Assembly: GCA_937868075.1 (NCBI GenBank)
Contig: CALMLL010000033.1
Location: forward strand, 26,546 to 90,545
Direction: 5' to 3'
DNA length: 64,000 nucleotides
DNA from: an uncultured Marmoricola sp.
Lineage (GTDB): Bacteria > Actinomycetota > Actinomycetes > Propionibacteriales > Nocardioidaceae
How positions within the stretch are numbered: the stretch's first letter is position 1; every line of letters begins with the position of its first letter. Under the pieces are notes generated by a model. That model was given only the letters and a program-made list of their open reading frames with translations, was not told the origin of the DNA and searched no databases. The position numbers were made by a program, and so were the translations under genes. Positions 24,906 through 32,717 of the stretch are shown here, one piece after another.

Positions 24906-25777
24906 GTGTGGGCTCCTTCGCGGGCGGCGTCGCCGAGGAAGCGGGGCAGCGCCTCACCCTTGGCCATGTTGCGCATCCAGATCAGCAGTCCGACGTAGGC
25001 CGAGAGCAGCAGGATCAGCAGGAGCTGGCCCAGCGGTGAGCCGTAGGGGCTGATGTAGTCACCTGTCAGGGTCAGGAAACCCAGGACGCTAATCGTAATG
25101 ATGGTGACCCAGCGGGCGGTGGTGCGTGGCTTTGCCCGGTCGGCCTCGATCGCACGACGGGCGCGCACGTCGGCGGCGACGGACTCGGCCAGCGACTCCA
25201 GCACCGAGGCCAGGCCTTGGCCGCGTCGACGGGCGCCGAGAATGAGGTACGCGGCGACCAGGTCACCAGTGGCGTCGTTGAGGTCGTCGGCGAAGGCGCG
25301 CAGGGCTTCTTCGGTGCTGATCCGGGCGCGCAGCCGGGCGACCAGGGTCGTGACCTCGGGTCGGATCGCCTCGGGCGTTGAGCGCAGTGTCGAGCGCAGT
25401 GCCTCTTCCAGTCCGACACCGACCGTCAGGACGCCGGCCAGTGCTCGGGTCCACTCCTCGAGCGCCTCGAGGCGGTCGATTCGGGCTGCCGACGGCGGCG
25501 CGGACAACAGGGTGGGCAGGCCGACCGCAGCCAGCGGGACCAGGAGGACGGCGATCAGCCAGCCGGTGAACAGATAGATGACCGCCCCGGCGATCAGGCC
25601 GGCGACGGTGAGGATCTTGGTTCGGCGCTCCATGCCCGACAGTCGGGTGCTGAGGCGGGACTGGGTGCCCCGGCGGGGTGCTGGCGGGGTGGCCGGGGTG
25701 CGACGGGCGCCGAGGATGACGCCGATGATGCCGGCGACGACCAGGGCGCCACCGAGGGCGGGGATCAGCAACGGCAT
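24902..25777 (-). CDS. tadB: TadB-like pilus assembly membrane protein
   Basis: A 291-residue partner of TadC. N-terminal helix (5-25), two helices around 55-90, the cytoplasmic T2SSF domain with EEWTRALAGVLTVGVGLEEALRSTL and GARRRGQGLASVLESLAESVAADVRARRAIEADRAKPRTTAR, and two C-terminal helices. The ATG at 25777 lies five bases after the tadA stop and is the only start consistent with the family N-terminus. Together with TadC it forms the inner-membrane platform driven by TadA. Confidence 0.88.
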   Translation of the reverse strand: MPLLIPALGGALVVAGIIGVILGARRTPATPPAPRRGTQSRLSTRLSGMERRTKILTVAGLIAGAVIYLFTGWLIAVLLVPLAAVGLPTLLSAPPSAARIDRLEALEEWTRALAGVLTVGVGLEEALRSTLRSTPEAIRPEVTTLVARLRARISTEEALRAFADDLNDATGDLVAAYLILGARRRGQGLASVLESLAESVAADVRARRAIEADRAKPRTTARWVTIITISVLGFLTLTGDYISPYGSPLGQLLLILLLSAYVGLLIWMRNMAKGEALPRFLGDAAREGAHT

Positions 25778-25782
25778 TCCGT

Positions 25783-27351
25783 CTACACCGCCTCGCGACC
25801 GTTGTCGGCCAGGTAGGCGTTGATGTCGAAGCCGTGCTGCTCCAGCTCGCGCAGCTCGTCGGGCAGGGTGCCGGGCACCGCAGGGCCACCGGCGAGGTTG
25901 GGCCGGAAGACGTGGGTGACGGCGTATCCCTTGGCTGCTTCGCCAGGGGCGACGTGCACGATCTCGGAGACCCAGCGGGATCGGCGCCACTTGCCGTCGC
26001 CGAGGGGGACGGTCTCGAGGTGGACCTGGACGACGAGGTCTACGGTCTCGGCGAGTTTGGAGGTGGCCAGTTCCTTGGTGACGTGGGGGCCGGCCTCCAT
26101 GGCGCACGTGACGAGCTTGCGGATGGCTCCCTCACCGTTGCCGGCGTGGGTGGTGGAGATCGAGCCGGCGCCGGACTCCATCGCCTTGATCATCGCCCAC
26201 ACCTCGCGGCCGCGGACCTCACCGACGATCTGACGGGAGAGGTTGAACCTGAAGGAGTCGTAGAGGGCTTCGTCGAGGGTGAACTCGCCGGCCTGCTTGC
26301 CGTCGGGGCCGACCTCGCCGGATCCGGGGCGAGCCTCCCAGGCGTGGACGATGGGGTGGACGTCTGTGAGCTCGTGCAGGTGCAGCTCGAACTCGGTCTC
26401 GAACGTGCCGATCGCTTCCCACGGGTTGATCTCCGCGCACAGGGCTCGGACCATCGTGGTCTTGCCGGCGCCCTGTGGCCCGGCCACCACGACGGACTTG
26501 CGTGCCTTGATCGCAGCGCGCAGGAAGGTGGCCTGGGTGAGGGTGATCATGTCGCGGTCGACGAGCTCGTCCAGGGTGACCCGGCGCAGCCGGTGGCGGC
26601 GGATCACCACGGAGGGGTGGGCAGTCACCCAGGCGGCGGCCGCCAGACGCGGTCCGCCATCCAGACGCATGTGCAGCCGCGGGTTGGCCGAAGAGAAACT
26701 GCGGGCGTTGACCTCGCTGCGAGAGGCGACGAAGGACAGGAAGTCCAGCAGCTCCTGGTCGGAGTCGGCTACCGGGTCGGCCTTGACCAGGGTGCCGTCG
26801 ACCTTCTCCACCCACACGTTCTGGGCGCCGGTGATGATGATGTTCTCGACGGTGTCGTCGTCGACGAGGGGCTGCAGCCTGCCCAGCCCGAACAGCGCGT
26901 TGTAGACGGCAACCGCCATCGCGTCCTGCTCATCCATCGACCACGCGGCTTCGCCGTCGTGGAGCCGGTCGGCGGCCGTGGTCTGCAGGAGCTCTTGGAT
27001 GATCGTGCGACCAAGCTCCCGCTCGGTCTCGGGGTCCATGCCCCGCTCCTCCCCCAGCGCCGCGGTCAGCTGGTCCGAGGCCTGAGCGCGCAGCATCGCG
27101 ACCTGGTGCCAGTCGATTCCGCCCGGGGCGACGCCGGTAGGCCGTGCAGCCGGCGGAGGTAGAGCGGTCGGCGCAGGAGCGGGAGCGGGCCGTTCAGGGC
27201 TTCGGGCCACGCCCCCGATCGGACCCGCCAGGGAGCGGGCCGAAGGCGCGACGGGTGAGGGCGCGAGGGAGATCGTCGGGACCTGGTGATGGCCGTTGGG
27301 CGAGGTGGCTCCGAAGATTGGCAGCGAGGTGGGGTCGAGACGGTCAGTCAC
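25783..27351 (-). CDS. tadA: TadA pilus assembly/secretion ATPase
   Basis: A 522-residue hexameric ATPase of the TadA/VirB11/GspE family that drives Flp pilus extension. A Pro-rich N-terminus of about 80 residues, the N-terminal domain (DDDTVENIIITG, SRSEVNARSFSSANPRLHMRL), then P-loop GPQGAGKTTMV near residue 287, the Asp box around 300-315 and the Walker B region QIVGEVRGREVW near 372, followed by STTHAGN. The GTG at 27351 has GGAGG upstream. It overlaps the end of a 56-codon truncated copy of its own N-terminal domain. Confidence 0.92.
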   Translation of the reverse strand: MTDRLDPTSLPIFGATSPNGHHQVPTISLAPSPVAPSARSLAGPIGGVARSPERPAPAPAPTALPPPAARPTGVAPGGIDWHQVAMLRAQASDQLTAALGEERGMDPETERELGRTIIQELLQTTAADRLHDGEAAWSMDEQDAMAVAVYNALFGLGRLQPLVDDDTVENIIITGAQNVWVEKVDGTLVKADPVADSDQELLDFLSFVASRSEVNARSFSSANPRLHMRLDGGPRLAAAAWVTAHPSVVIRRHRLRRVTLDELVDRDMITLTQATFLRAAIKARKSVVVAGPQGAGKTTMVRALCAEINPWEAIGTFETEFELHLHELTDVHPIVHAWEARPGSGEVGPDGKQAGEFTLDEALYDSFRFNLSRQIVGEVRGREVWAMIKAMESGAGSISTTHAGNGEGAIRKLVTCAMEAGPHVTKELATSKLAETVDLVVQVHLETVPLGDGKWRRSRWVSEIVHVAPGEAAKGYAVTHVFRPNLAGGPAVPGTLPDELRELEQHGFDINAYLADNGREAV

Positions 27352-27514
27352 GGAATCCTCCAAGGAAGTCGAGGAGCTCACGGTCGGAGTCGGCCACGGG
27401 GCCAACGGCGGTGAGGGTCCCGTCGCTTTTCTGCACGCAGACCTCCTGAGAGCCGGTGATGATGATGTTCTCGACGGTGTCGTCGTCGATAAGCGCTTGG
27501 ATCTGACTGGTCAT
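27344..27514 (-). CDS. 56-residue remnant of a second TadA
   Basis: A short gene too small for routine gene finding. Its residues from IDDDTVENIIITG through DGTL to VADSDRELLDFL match about 44 residues of the TadA N-terminal domain at the same spacing, then diverge and stop. It has its own start with an AGAGGAG site, overlaps the CpaE-like stop (ATGA) and runs 8 bp into tadA. It may be a decayed duplicate kept because it couples translation of tadA, or a recombination scar. One Cys (EVCV) replaces the Trp of TadA. Confidence 0.6.
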   Translation of the reverse strand: MTSQIQALIDDDTVENIIITGSQEVCVQKSDGTLTAVGPVADSDRELLDFLGGFRD

Positions 27515-28308
27515 GACTGGCTCCTCTCCCCGACTGCGAGGTCGATCGCAGCTCGGGAGCTAGACAGGGTGGATTGGATGGCCTGGACGGCGGCCCGCAG
27601 GGACTTGCTCAGCCCTGCGTTCTCGAACTTGCGGCGCGGCTGGTTGCCGACGGAGAACACCTCGGCGGAGGTGGGGTCCCATTCCAGGGAGGCGACGGCG
27701 GGCATCTGGAGGGTCTTGGCGACCTCGGATGCGGTGAAGGGCATGCCCGGGCCCACGATGAGTGCTCCCAGGCTGGTGGCGGCGCCGGATCGGGTGAAGG
27801 TGTCTCGCAGGGTCGGCGACCAGGAGGCCGCGCCGACGAGGGCAGGAACCGTGGAGCGAGTGACCAGGAGCGCTAGGTCGGCGGCCGCGAGCAACTTGAA
27901 GGGCGACCCCTCCAGCCCGAGTCGGCCGGCGTCGACGATGACGTCCTGACCGTTGCGCTCGAGGTTCTTGAAGACGCCGGCCAGAGGCTCCCACAGGCTG
28001 TCCAGGGCGCGTGCCTGGTTGTGCCGGACCGGCCCGTTGAGGAGCTGGATATGGGTGTTGGGGATGCGCATCAGCAGCCGGGGAAGCTCTTCGACCAGGG
28101 AGCCTTGGCGGTGGGCCAGCGCGAGGTCGATGATGGAGCCTTCGGTGGGTAGCTGGCCGCCGCGGAAGTAGCCGGCGGGGATCGCCCGGGATCCGGTCGG
28201 GTCGGCGTCGACGAGGATGCTGGGTCGCGGCCAGGCCATGGCCAGGCCTAGCGCGGAGGAGGTCACGCCGGGGGATCCGTTGGCGGAGGTCAGGACGATG
28301 AGCGCCAT
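27511..28308 (-). CDS. CpaE/TadZ-like MinD-family protein with degenerate P-loop
   Basis: A 265-residue MinD/ParA-fold protein, the pilus-localising CpaE/TadZ position between CpaB and TadA. The P-loop region reads TSANGSPGVTSSALGLA: the signature lysines of the deviant Walker A motif are missing, so nucleotide binding is probably lost or altered. Other ParA-fold features remain (ILVDADPTGSR; VIVDAGRLG; LLVTRSTVPAL). No receiver domain is present. It overlaps the following TadA remnant. Confidence 0.78.
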   Translation of the reverse strand: MALIVLTSANGSPGVTSSALGLAMAWPRPSILVDADPTGSRAIPAGYFRGGQLPTEGSIIDLALAHRQGSLVEELPRLLMRIPNTHIQLLNGPVRHNQARALDSLWEPLAGVFKNLERNGQDVIVDAGRLGLEGSPFKLLAAADLALLVTRSTVPALVGAASWSPTLRDTFTRSGAATSLGALIVGPGMPFTASEVAKTLQMPAVASLEWDPTSAEVFSVGNQPRRKFENAGLSKSLRAAVQAIQSTLSSSRAAIDLAVGERSQS

Positions 28309-28312
28309 GGGG

Positions 28313-29008
28313 TCAGCTCCGGCTGTCGAGGACGATCGCGACCTTGCCGGTGGCGGCTCGAGCGGCCAGCATCGGTCCGTCGTTGGTGGGGACCTGGACG
28401 TTGACGATGGCGTTGCCGGTGGTCTCGTCCTTGGCCACGCCGACGACGACGGCTTGGATGGAGTCAGGGTCGGTGGTGGGCATCTCGCCTTGCTGCCCGG
28501 GGGTCACCACGACCCTGACCTGGTCGCCGACACGCATCTGGTTGGCGGGCAGCATGCCCGGGGTGAGCGCGATGCCGACCACGGAGGAGCCCTTGGCTGG
28601 CAGCGCCTGCTCGGTGATCTGGTCTTGGGTGACCACTCCCCCGGCCGACATGTCCAGGGCAGCGTGCTTGCCGACGACGCTGTTGGCCTGGTCGGCCGAG
28701 AGCGGCTTCAGGGCGGGGTCGACGCTGATGTTGACGGTCATCAGGTCCTCGGCGGTGATGACATCGCCGCGCTCGATGGTCTGGCGCACGGCCAGGACGC
28801 TGTGGGCGTCGGAGGTGGACTGGTACGCCCACATGCTGGCCAGTGCCCCCAGGCAGATCGCGGCCACTGATGCCGCGATCAGCACCGGGCGGCGGCGCAG
28901 CTTCGGCGGCGGGGCGAACTGCTCCCCCGGGGCCGATGTCGGTTCCCCATCGGTGGGGTTCTTACGCTGTTGCCGCCAGGTCTCGGTGGCGGGAGTCGTG
29001 GTCGACAT
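28313..29008 (-). CDS. CpaB/RcpC-like pilus protein with SAF domain
   Basis: A 231-residue protein with a disordered N-terminus, one transmembrane helix (about 41-62), and an SAF domain starting VLAVRQTIERGDVITAEDLMTVNI, as in CpaB/RcpC Flp pilus proteins. The following domain (GVVTQDQITEQALPAKGSSVVGIALTP...VGDQVRVVV) completes the family pattern. It probably stabilises the pilus base in the wall. It lies four bases before the CpaE-like start. Confidence 0.85.
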   Translation of the reverse strand: MSTTTPATETWRQQRKNPTDGEPTSAPGEQFAPPPKLRRRPVLIAASVAAICLGALASMWAYQSTSDAHSVLAVRQTIERGDVITAEDLMTVNISVDPALKPLSADQANSVVGKHAALDMSAGGVVTQDQITEQALPAKGSSVVGIALTPGMLPANQMRVGDQVRVVVTPGQQGEMPTTDPDSIQAVVVGVAKDETTGNAIVNVQVPTNDGPMLAARAATGKVAIVLDSRS

Positions 29009-29061
29009 TGGCTGGTCGGGCCTTTCGGGTTTGGTTGAGGTTCTGGCTTCTGGATCGAGAT

Positions 29062-29682
29062 TCAGTTGTCGCCGAAGAAGTCGCTCAGGGCCGCGGTGAT
29101 GAGGTGTCCTCGCGAGCTGGCACCGAACTCCTCGACGAGCTGGTCCAAGGTGGCGAAGTCAGCCTCACGGAGCCGGTAGTTCAGGGGGGTCAGTGGGCCA
29201 TCTGTCTTGCGTGAAGCGCGGCTGCGCCTGGAGGCGAACAGCCCTCCGCCGGCGGTCGCCACCGGGTGGATGAGGTCCTTCAGCCGGGGGTGGGCGTTCT
29301 CGATGGCCACGATGATGACCTCACCGTGGGACAGTCCGTCCGCCTTGCACTTGGCGACCAGCGGATCAAGCAGTGCGACCGGGATGTGCACGTTGGAGGG
29401 CCGGACCTTGTCCTCGGGGCCCTTCTGAGCCGTCTCAGGCGCCGCGGAGGGATCGGAGGGGCTGGTGTGCTCCGGCGAGGCCGTAGAGGTCTCAGCGGCC
29501 CGCACAGGGCGCTCTGCGGCCTTCTTGGACCGGTTGGTCGTGCCACGCGCCGACGAGGGTGACTGGGAGGTGCGACGGGGCGGCAGCAGCGGCGTCGGTG
29601 CGTCCTCGACGGGGACGTCTTCGAAGTTGGACAGGCGGCCGGGCGGGATCTCTCGGGCCGAGCCGGTTCCGGATGTGGTCAT
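29062..29682 (-). CDS. ribbon-helix-helix partition partner of ParA
   Basis: A 206-residue protein. Residues 1-95 are disordered and basic. Two segments look like ribbon-helix-helix folds: PSNVHIPVALLDPLVAKCKADGLSHGEVIIVAIENAH and LNYRLREADFATLDQLVEEFGASSRGHLITAALSDFF. An RHH protein coupled to ParA (ATGA overlap at 29679-29682) is the type Ib partition arrangement, in which it binds the centromere repeats and represses its own operon. The phased repeats at 30721-31127 are the obvious target. The tandem RHH is unusual. Confidence 0.72.
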   Translation of the reverse strand: MTTSGTGSAREIPPGRLSNFEDVPVEDAPTPLLPPRRTSQSPSSARGTTNRSKKAAERPVRAAETSTASPEHTSPSDPSAAPETAQKGPEDKVRPSNVHIPVALLDPLVAKCKADGLSHGEVIIVAIENAHPRLKDLIHPVATAGGGLFASRRSRASRKTDGPLTPLNYRLREADFATLDQLVEEFGASSRGHLITAALSDFFGDN

Positions 29683-30653
29683 GCCTCTGCTCCTGCCAGG
29701 TACGTAGCTCCGGTCTCGGCGGCCGAGATCCTGGCGCAGATCTCGGCGGCGAGCCGGTCGTAGTCACCCGCGAGAGAGTCGGCCGTGCCGGAGAGCGCGA
29801 CCGGGAGCGGGATGACGTTGTCGACGGAGTCCTCACCCCGGCGACGGGCGCTGAGTGCCTCGAGTCGCTCCGCACGGTTGGCGTCGACGTCGGCGGCGAG
29901 CTCGTGAGCGAGCTGCCCGCGGTAGCGGCAGTCGTGCGCGGAGCTCTCTGAGTGGCGCACATAGGCCTGGAGCAGCGGCACGGTCTCCCCCACTTCCTCC
30001 AGGCGGACCTTGGTGTTGCGCATGACCCGAGTCGCCTGCGGGTTGTGCGCAGTGACAACCACACCCAGGTAGCCCAGATCAGGGTTGATCGCACGAGCGC
30101 GCTTGACGCGAGGACCCACCCCGAGCAGCCCGTCCCAGGACCCGGGGTCGGTCTTGGTCGGGATCAACACCCATCGCGAGGCGGTCAGCGCCATATCCTG
30201 AAGGTCACCGTTGCCAGGAGGGCAGTCCAGCAGGACCAGGTCGTAGTCCTCGGCCACGTCGGCCAGGCGCGAAGCGAACTCCGTGGCGATCGACCCGGTC
30301 GGCAGCTCATCGGACATCGACGACTTTGCCAACGAGCTGAGCATCTCCAGCGCACGGCCACCGAAGATCATGTCCAAGTTGGGCCGCACCTCGCGCACGA
30401 TCTGAAGGTCAGCGCCGGACCAGACGGCGTCGACGACGCTCTTGCCGGCGTCATCCTCGGCGGCGGAGGTCATGCCCAGGTCCATCTTCAGGTTCCCGCT
30501 GATGTCGAGGTCGATCACCAGCACCCGCATGCTCTTTGCCAGACACCCGGCGACGTTGGCCACGATGCTGGTCTTCAGCACCCCGCCCTTGCCGTTGATC
30601 ACGGCCACCACACGACTCAGTGCGGCCGCGTCCGGCAGCTCAGGTTCGGACAT
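29679..30653 (-). CDS. parA: ParA partition ATPase
   Basis: A 324-residue ParA with the deviant Walker A motif NGKGGVLKTS near residues 20-29, Walker A' VLVIDLDISGNLKMDLG, and Walker B YDLVLLDCPPGNGDL. It drives segregation of the replicon using ATP and nucleoid DNA. Three in-frame ATGs lie within 21 bases; the last (30653) is chosen because GGAGGGACGG lies directly before it. First gene of the operon leading through the RHH protein into the pilus genes, so partition and pilus are co-transcribed or share a control region. Confidence 0.9.
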   Translation of the reverse strand: MSEPELPDAAALSRVVAVINGKGGVLKTSIVANVAGCLAKSMRVLVIDLDISGNLKMDLGMTSAAEDDAGKSVVDAVWSGADLQIVREVRPNLDMIFGGRALEMLSSLAKSSMSDELPTGSIATEFASRLADVAEDYDLVLLDCPPGNGDLQDMALTASRWVLIPTKTDPGSWDGLLGVGPRVKRARAINPDLGYLGVVVTAHNPQATRVMRNTKVRLEEVGETVPLLQAYVRHSESSAHDCRYRGQLAHELAADVDANRAERLEALSARRRGEDSVDNVIPLPVALSGTADSLAGDYDRLAAEICARISAAETGATYLAGAEA

Positions 30654-30680
30654 CCGTCCCTCCATCACGCTCATGCCCGT

Positions 30681-30712
30681 GGAAGGTGACCCGAGGCCGG
30701 TGCCTGTGACAA
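30681..30712 (-). promoter_or_regulatory. parA control element shared with the pilin gene
   Basis: On the minus strand TTGTCACAGGCACC is followed 10 bp later by CACCTTCC, about 30-60 bp before the parA start. The same blocks with a 9-bp spacer lie before the Flp pilin gene (23891-23922). TTGTCA could act as a -35 element; the -10 is not convincing. Confidence 0.45.
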
Positions 30713-30720
30713 GCGAATGT

Positions 30721-31127
30721 CAGGTGAGGGCCAACTGCTCCCTCGCGGTGCGCCTACTGACCCCCAACGGACGGTCTTCAGTGGGTCCACTCTGGCCCAC
30801 CTGTCCTCCCACTGTCGCATCGTTGTGGGTCCACAGGCGGCATGTGGCCCCCCCGTGTCCGCCTAACTAGCCCCTCTTAGACCGTCCACTGACTGTCAAC
30901 AGACCGGCCCTTGGCCCTCTGTTGCCGGTCTGTGTGGCCTCTGTTTGCGCTTGTGTAGGCACCTGCTAGCGGACTGTGCGCCCCCCACTGTGCCCCTGTT
31001 GCCCCCTCATTGACGGTCTGTTGCCCCTCCACTGTCTAAGTGGTGTGTTAGTGGTGTGGCGATGGTGGGTACCCGGTGCGTGAGTGGTGCCATGCCGGTG
31101 TGCCTCTGGTGGGGGAGTGGTGTGTCG
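30721..31127. repeat. long array of degenerate repeats phased at 11 bp, probable centromere or operator
   Basis: Cutting 30721-31127 into 37 consecutive 11-bp units aligns a core (C/T/G)TG at unit positions 4-6 in about half of them. Near-matches fill most of the rest. Clear units start CCACTG (30809, 30886, 30985, 31029), CTGTTG (30919, 30996, 31018), and GTGGTG or xxGGTG in the last eight (31040-31127) without a gap. A 10-bp inverted repeat (ACAGACCGGC at 30899, GCCGGTCTGT at 30924) lies inside. It fills nearly the whole region between parA and the divergent gene at 31143. Helical phasing implies cooperative binding on one DNA face. Confidence 0.65.
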
Positions 31128-31142
31128 GGGCATCATGGAGCC

Positions 31143-31778
31143 ATGACTGCCGCGCGAAAGCCCTCCGACTGGCTCGAGGACATGACGTGGCACCGGCGCA
31201 TGTACGACCAGTCCAAGTTCCGCTGGGTGCCAGAGGACCCGATGTCGATCGCGCTGACCTGGACTAAGGGGCGGGTGGAGTTCACCACCCCCGGTCACCT
31301 GCGACGCCTCGACATCCAGCTGCATGAGCTGCGCTACTACGCCGGCGGCATACAAGACGCCATGCTCGACCCTCTCGCTCTCGCTCGCGAGCGGTGCCCG
31401 GACTACCGCGCCGGCCTGGAGCTGGTCGGGATGACCAAGACCGACGTCGACATCCTGCGCTACAACGCACTCAGCGGCCGCGTCCGCAACCACCCCGAGG
31501 CCAGGCGAGCCCTGCGCGGCATCCCCCTGCCCAATCCATTCAGCCAGGTCTGGGAACTGCGCCAGATGCACGGCATGTACGCCGCAGCGGACAACATCCT
31601 CGAAGACACCTTCTGCGACCTCGCCACCGAACTCGCCGAGGACCTCGGCTGGGACAGCATCGCCCCCCTCACCGTGATCCACCGCACCGGCAACGGAGTC
31701 CGCCTGCGGGTAGAGCAACAGCGGCGCGAGCGGGGGCTCCCAGGCGACCCGCGCCGGCGCGTAGAGCAGCGCTACTAG
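31143..31778 (+). CDS. hypothetical protein divergent from parA
   Basis: A 211-residue protein, mostly helical, with an aromatic-rich start (DWLEDMTWHRRMYDQSKFRWVPEDP) and a central segment MLDPLALARERCPDYRAGLELVGMTKTDVDILRYNALSGRVRNHPEA. The start at 31143 has GGAG four bases upstream; earlier in-frame starts fall inside the phased repeats. The gene directly follows that array and ends at a strong terminator. I do not recognise the family; position suggests a maintenance function. Confidence 0.68.
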   Translation: MTAARKPSDWLEDMTWHRRMYDQSKFRWVPEDPMSIALTWTKGRVEFTTPGHLRRLDIQLHELRYYAGGIQDAMLDPLALARERCPDYRAGLELVGMTKTDVDILRYNALSGRVRNHPEARRALRGIPLPNPFSQVWELRQMHGMYAAADNILEDTFCDLATELAEDLGWDSIAPLTVIHRTGNGVRLRVEQQRRERGLPGDPRRRVEQRY

Positions 31779-31803
31779 CACTTCCCAACGCGCTCATACC
31801 GCT

Positions 31804-31843
31804 CCCCCCTGCCGCCCCTTGCCGGCAGGGGGGTCACTGTTTT
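31804..31843 (+). terminator. intrinsic terminator
   Basis: An 11-bp perfect GC stem (CCCCCCTGCCG / CGGCAGGGGGG) with an 8-base loop and a downstream TTTT, 26 bp past the stop of the 31143 gene. Confidence 0.85.
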
Positions 31844-31893
31844 CCAAACCCTCAGACCGGGAGCAAAACACCCCCCGCGGGCGTTCTCCTCCT

Positions 31894-31992
31894 CACTTCC
31901 CACCTACGTTTCCCACCTCGTTTCCCCCCTCAGTGGGAAGTGAAAAACCGTCTCTGACCTGCGCAGACACCCTCGTTTCCCACGTTTCCCAC
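31894..31992. repeat. iteron-like CGTTTCCCAC repeats, candidate origin
   Basis: CGTTTCCCAC occurs at 31907, 31974 and 31983 with a variant at 31919. The block is framed by CACTTCCCA (31894) and its exact complement TGGGAAGTG (31934). It lies in the gene-free stretch 31779-32310 upstream of the replication genes, where an origin would be expected. Function is inferred from position only. Confidence 0.4.
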
Positions 31993-32012
31993 CAAACTCA
32001 TCCCCATGTCTA

Positions 32013-32078
32013 TGCGTGTGGGCACGCGCGCGAGGCTCTTGCACACGCGCGCGCTCCTCCTCTCTCTCGCTCTCTCGC
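32013..32078. other. alternating purine-pyrimidine and polypyrimidine tract
   Basis: Two CACGCGCGCG-type stretches (32013-32032 and 32041-32054) are followed by a 25-base run of C and T (32055-32078, one G). Such tracts favour Z-DNA and triplex formation. Together with the iteron-like repeats just upstream, this could be an unwinding or regulatory region. Confidence 0.4.
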
Positions 32079-32310
32079 AGCAGGGGGGCGGCGGCGCCGG
32101 CCCGCGGTGTGTGGTGGGAGCGAGGCGCGGCGCAGCTTGGGTGTCTGCGGGGGAGCTGTGCGGGAGAGGAACTTCGTCTCGGCTTGTCACACAGGACGCA
32201 GTGACCGCACCTTCCGCATCCATGACGGCGTTTGGGGTCCTCGACTGCAACGACACGCCGGTGGCCATGAGATCCCTGATGCAGCATCTAGGCGCCGGTA
32301 GGAATGAGCC

Positions 32311-32541
32311 ATGGAGTCCCGAGCCAAGCCCGGCACCAGGCCGAAGGGCGATCGCCGCGCGATCACTGTTCGTGTGCCCCGCAGTCAGTGGGCCATCTTC
32401 GACGGGGCGCGAAAGCGCGCCGGCTACCAGAGCCTGTCCGACTACGTCACGGCGCTTCTGGCCGAGCACCACGGCCTCGACGTCCCCGACTACGCACGAC
32501 TCGACGACCCAGACCAGGAGGCGCTCCTGCGGGTGGGATAA
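32311..32541 (+). CDS. small ribbon-helix-helix protein
   Basis: A 76-residue protein with a basic N-terminus and a CopG/Arc-like core: RRAITVRVPRSQWAIFDGARKRAGYQSLSDYVTALLAEHHGL (strand, helix, turn, helix). Such proteins regulate plasmid copy number or act as antitoxins, but no toxin gene follows. It sits just upstream of the large replication gene and of a long palindrome (32636-32669), its most likely operator. AGGA precedes the ATG. Confidence 0.72.
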   Translation: MESRAKPGTRPKGDRRAITVRVPRSQWAIFDGARKRAGYQSLSDYVTALLAEHHGLDVPDYARLDDPDQEALLRVG

Positions 32542-32635
32542 GTCCCCAGACAACGAAGAACGCCACCCCCTCTGCTTGGCGGCTATGTGGGGCGGCGTCT
32601 CCGACTACGAAAGGCTGCTGTGGCCTCGACCAATC

Positions 32636-32669
32636 CGAGAGTACCTGACTCTGAGTCAGGGTTCTCTCG
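32636..32669. promoter_or_regulatory. long palindrome upstream of the replication gene
   Basis: CCTGACTC-T-GAGTCAGG forms a perfect core (32644-32660), flanked by CGAGAG and CTCTCG arms. It lies about 50 bp before the start of the primase-helicase gene and about 95 bp after the RHH gene. It suits an operator for that dimeric regulator or an attenuator. Confidence 0.6.
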
Positions 32670-32717
32670 ACGCGCGCTTCGGCGTGTCCCTCCCCGGTGA
32701 TGGGAGGTGACCACGCC

